A stretch of 64,000 bases of DNA, taken from positions 1,054,001-1,118,000 of the forward strand of contig NZ_CP047954.1 in assembly GCF_014279895.1 (NCBI RefSeq). Direction: 5' to 3'. The notes beneath the pieces are model-generated. The model did not search any database, was not told where the DNA came from, and saw only the letters and a program-made list of their open reading frames with translations. Positions 61,661 through 64,000 of this stretch are shown piece by piece. How positions within the stretch are numbered: the stretch's first letter is position 1; each line of letters begins with the position of its first letter. Source of the stretch: Synechococcus sp. M16.1. GTDB taxonomy: Bacteria > Cyanobacteriota > Cyanobacteriia > PCC-6307 > Cyanobiaceae. The translations under genes and the position numbers were made by a program.

Positions 61661-62724
61661 AAGGACTGCAAGGGCAGCCCCGTCTCCGGAGCAAGGCCCG
61701 CCATCAGGTTGAGGCACTGCACGCCCTGCCCGGCCTGACCCTTGATCAGGTTGTCGATGGCACTCATCAACACCAGCTGGCCGGTGCGGGTGTCCACCTG
61801 AACCGACAGCAGGGCACGGTTGGTGTGGCGCGCCCACTTGGTGGCGGGATAGGTGCCCACCGGCAGAACCTGAACGCAGGGGTGGTGGCGATAGATCGCC
61901 TCCAGAACCGTGGTGCAATCCTCGGCGGTGAGACCGGGGTCGCGCAGGCGGGCATACACCGTGGACAGCAGACCACGCACCATCGGCACCAGATGCGGCG
62001 TGAACTGAAGCCGCACCTCCTGGCCAGCCACCTCCATCGCCATCTGCTCGATCTCAGACGTGTGGCGATGGCCGATCACGCCGTAGGGCGCGATGGATTC
62101 CGAGGCCTCCGCCAGCAGCATGGCCTCCTTCGGCACGCGCCCTCCGCCGGAGGTGCCCGTCTTGGCATCAATGATGATGCCGCTGGTCTCGATCAGGCCC
62201 TGCTTGAGGAACGGCAGCAGGGGCAGCAGGCTGGCGGTGGGGAAGCAACCCGGAGCAGCAACAAGCTTCGCGTCAGCGATGGCAGGGCCGTTCCATTCCG
62301 GCAGGCCGTAGACGGCCCTGCTGCAGAGTTCAGCATCCTGACGGTTGAGGGAGCCGGCCTCCTTGGCATACACCTGCAACCACTGCTCCAGGGAGCGGTA
62401 GCGGAAGTCGGCGGAGAGGTCCACCACCCGCACACCCCGCTCCAGCAGTTGCGGTGCCAACTGACAGGCAAGGCCGTTGGGGAGGCTCAGAACAGCAAAA
62501 TCGGAACAGGCCGCAATCCGATCCGGATCCGCTGATTCCACCGATGGGTCATCCGGCAGGGGCAGGAAGGAGCAGACGGAGCTCCAGCGTTGGCCAGCAC
62601 TACGTTCACCGCCAAGAAAACTCACAGACAGGCCGGGGTGGCCCTGGAGCAGACGGATGGTCTGCAGGCCGCCGTAGCCGGAGGCGCCGATCACAGCAAC
62701 CCGTCCGCCCTTCACCGTTGCCAT
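61651..62724 (-). CDS. argC: N-acetyl-gamma-glutamyl-phosphate reductase
   Basis: The 357-residue enzyme makes N-acetylglutamate semialdehyde in arginine synthesis. The NADP-binding start is RVAVIGASGYGGLQTIRLLQGHP, and the catalytic cysteine is in LVAAPGCFPTASLLPLLP. HRHTSEIEQMA is the conserved substrate-binding histidine region. Length is normal. ATG 62724 (MATVKGGRVAVIG) is preferred over ATG 62757, which adds 11 residues. It is divergent from ribBA. Confidence 0.95.
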   Translation of the reverse strand: MATVKGGRVAVIGASGYGGLQTIRLLQGHPGLSVSFLGGERSAGQRWSSVCSFLPLPDDPSVESADPDRIAACSDFAVLSLPNGLACQLAPQLLERGVRVVDLSADFRYRSLEQWLQVYAKEAGSLNRQDAELCSRAVYGLPEWNGPAIADAKLVAAPGCFPTASLLPLLPFLKQGLIETSGIIIDAKTGTSGGGRVPKEAMLLAEASESIAPYGVIGHRHTSEIEQMAMEVAGQEVRLQFTPHLVPMVRGLLSTVYARLRDPGLTAEDCTTVLEAIYRHHPCVQVLPVGTYPATKWARHTNRALLSVQVDTRTGQLVLMSAIDNLIKGQAGQGVQCLNLMAGLAPETGLPLQSFYP

Positions 62725-62825
62725 CGCTTCAACCGCCGACGTTGTCCTGCCTGCCATTGAACCAACCAGCCAACGGTCGATCGTACAGAGATCAATAATG
62801 AAGTCATCTCCCGGCGACCAGGCTC

Positions 62826-64000
62826 CTGAACCCCAGTTCCCTTGACCCCGCGAACGAACCGATCGCGTTTGATGCCATCAGCGACGCCCTGGCGGCGATC
62901 CGCAATGGGGAATGCGTTGTCGTGGTGGACGACGAGCAACGGGAGAACGAAGGCGATCTGATCTGCGCGGCCCAGTTCGCCACCCCGGAAGCGATCAACT
63001 TCATGGCCACCGAGGCACGGGGCCTGATCTGTCTGGCCATGGAGGGGCAGAGGCTGGACGAACTGGATCTGCCGCTGATGGTGGACCGCAACACCGATGC
63101 CAACGAAACGGCCTTCACCGTGAGCATCGATGCCGGCATCGAACATGGGGTGACCACCGGCATCTCCGCCGAAGACCGCGCCGCCACGATTCAGGTGGCC
63201 CTCAACCCAGCCACACGGCCAGCGGAACTGCGCCGCCCTGGGCACATCTTTCCCCTGCGCGCCCGTCCCGGCGGCGTGCTCAAACGGGCCGGTCACACCG
63301 AAGCCGCCGTGGATCTGGCTCAGCTGTCGGGCCTAAGCCCCTCCGGAGTGATCTGTGAAATCCAGAACAGCGATGGCTCGATGGCCCGCTTGCCCGAGCT
63401 GCGCAGCTACGCCGATCGCTGGGGGCTGAAGCTAATCAGCATTGCTGACCTGATCCGCTACCGGCTGGAGAACGAGCGCTTCGTTCGCCGCATGGCCCAG
63501 GCCCAGATGCCCAGCCGCTTCGGCAGCTTTCAGGCGGTGGGCTACCGCAACGAACTGGATGGCTCAGAACACGTGGCCCTGATCAAGGGTGAGCCCAATG
63601 CCCTGAGCGAACCCGTGCTGGTGCGCATGCATTCCGAATGCCTCACCGGCGATGCCTTCGGCTCACTGCGCTGCGACTGCCGTCCCCAGCTGGAGGCGGC
63701 CCTGCGTCAGATCGAAGCGGAGGGCGAGGGTGTGGTCGTTTATCTGCGCCAGGAAGGGCGGGGCATCGGCCTGATCAATAAATTGAAGGCCTACAGCCTC
63801 CAGGAAGCCGGGCTCGACACCGTTGAAGCCAACGAGCGGCTTGGCTTCCCGGCGGATCTGCGCAACTACGGCGTTGGCGCACAGATCCTCTCCGACCTCG
63901 GCATCCATCGGCTGCGGTTGCTTACCAACAACCCCCGCAAGATTGCCGGCCTTGGCGGCTATGGCCTGCAGGTGGAGGAGCGGGTACCTCTGGTGATGGA
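62826..64000 (+). CDS. ribBA: RibBA, DHBP synthase / GTP cyclohydrolase II (partial, 3' end outside window)
   Basis: The bifunctional riboflavin enzyme makes 3,4-dihydroxy-2-butanone 4-phosphate and starts the GTP branch. The first domain shows [20 protein letters not shown] and [28 protein letters not shown]. The second shows the zinc site [17 protein letters not shown] and [21 protein letters not shown]. The open frame begins after a TGA at 62799 and has no ATG, GTG or TTG before the conserved core, so the start given (CTG 62826) is a guess. An ATG at 62798 in another frame reads 15 codons to CCT TGA, where a +1 shift would enter this frame. No stop is reached before the window end. Confidence 0.9.
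   Translation, partial: MNPSSLDPANEPIAFDAISDALAAIRNGECVVVVDDEQRENEGDLICAAQFATPEAINFMATEARGLICLAMEGQRLDELDLPLMVDRNTDANETAFTVSIDAGIEHGVTTGISAEDRAATIQVALNPATRPAELRRPGHIFPLRARPGGVLKRAGHTEAAVDLAQLSGLSPSGVICEIQNSDGSMARLPELRSYADRWGLKLISIADLIRYRLENERFVRRMAQAQMPSRFGSFQAVGYRNELDGSEHVALIKGEPNALSEPVLVRMHSECLTGDAFGSLRCDCRPQLEAALRQIEAEGEGVVVYLRQEGRGIGLINKLKAYSLQEAGLDTVEANERLGFPADLRNYGVGAQILSDLGIHRLRLLTNNPRKIAGLGGYGLQVEERVPLVM

Noticed and set aside
1-64000. CRISPR array, prophage or insertion sequence
   Set aside because: No regularly spaced direct repeats beyond the 14-bp triplet at pxcA, no transposase, integrase or phage structural gene was seen.

Overview
The window reads as chromosomal core sequence of a marine picocyanobacterium, most likely a phycobilisome-containing marine Synechococcus. 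The basis is the G+C-rich, tightly packed gene order together with cyanobacterial or plastid-type genes: allophycocyanin alpha-B (apcD), proton-extrusion protein PxcA/CemA, Psb32-like TPM protein, Ycf35 (DUF1257), HemJ, a CCB2/CCB4-type factor, a cyanobacterial Hfq, DUF3370, DUF1995 and UPF0182. No prophage, insertion sequence, CRISPR array, rRNA operon or recognisable defence system is visible. One tRNA gene (anticodon CAT) is present.

Layout. 1-6 kb: rpmF, an FtsH with one visible membrane helix, a UPF0182 membrane protein, a 2-Cys peroxiredoxin and the tRNA. 6-14 kb, mostly minus strand: LysM/M23 peptidase, trmL, cobU, pxcA, Psb32-like, TerB-like, a CCB-type protein (plus), LptC-like lipoprotein and metG. 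14-22.9 kb: FAD oxidoreductase, RNase II-type enzyme, rpsR, rpmG, pheT, rlmD-like, apcD. 22.9-23.9 kb is the only gene-poor stretch; it has imperfect inverted repeats at its edges, a strong hairpin and one small membrane-protein gene. 23.9-31 kb: a protein with an RHH-like N-terminus and a J-domain C-terminus, DUF3370, a small sigma factor, Ap4A phosphorylase, SpoIID-like protein, an SDR, DUF2237 and small conserved proteins. 31-39.5 kb: metH, ilvE, cobN. 39.5-46 kb: unknown protein, PHP phosphoesterase, hemJ, then a uvrC / secreted small protein / photolyase-like cluster, a flavin reductase and coaD. 46-52 kb: coiled-coil protein, dacB, DUF4330, DUF1995, cysteine desulfurase, and dapF with a cysteine-bearing tail. 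52-64 kb: hfq, leuS, pgi, secreted proteins, TIGR03643-like, amidase, M61 peptidase, ycf35, purN, argC, and the start of ribBA, which runs off the right edge.

How the genes work together. Cobalamin is a theme: cobU (lower ligand assembly) and cobN (cobalt insertion) supply the cofactor of MetH. Photosystem and membrane upkeep is another (FtsH, Psb32, PxcA, CCB-type, HemJ, ApcD). Envelope biogenesis is represented by LptC, M23, DacB, amidase, SpoIID-like and DapF. Four aminoacyl-tRNA synthetase or tRNA-modification genes (metG, pheT, leuS, trmL) and three ribosomal protein genes are scattered through it. The window is largely ordinary. The parts most worth a second look are the repeat-flanked apcD-downstream interval, the DapF cysteine tail overlapping a cysteine desulfurase, the photolyase-like protein that seems to lack Fe-S ligands, the RHH/J fusion, and the ribBA 5' end, which has no canonical in-frame start.
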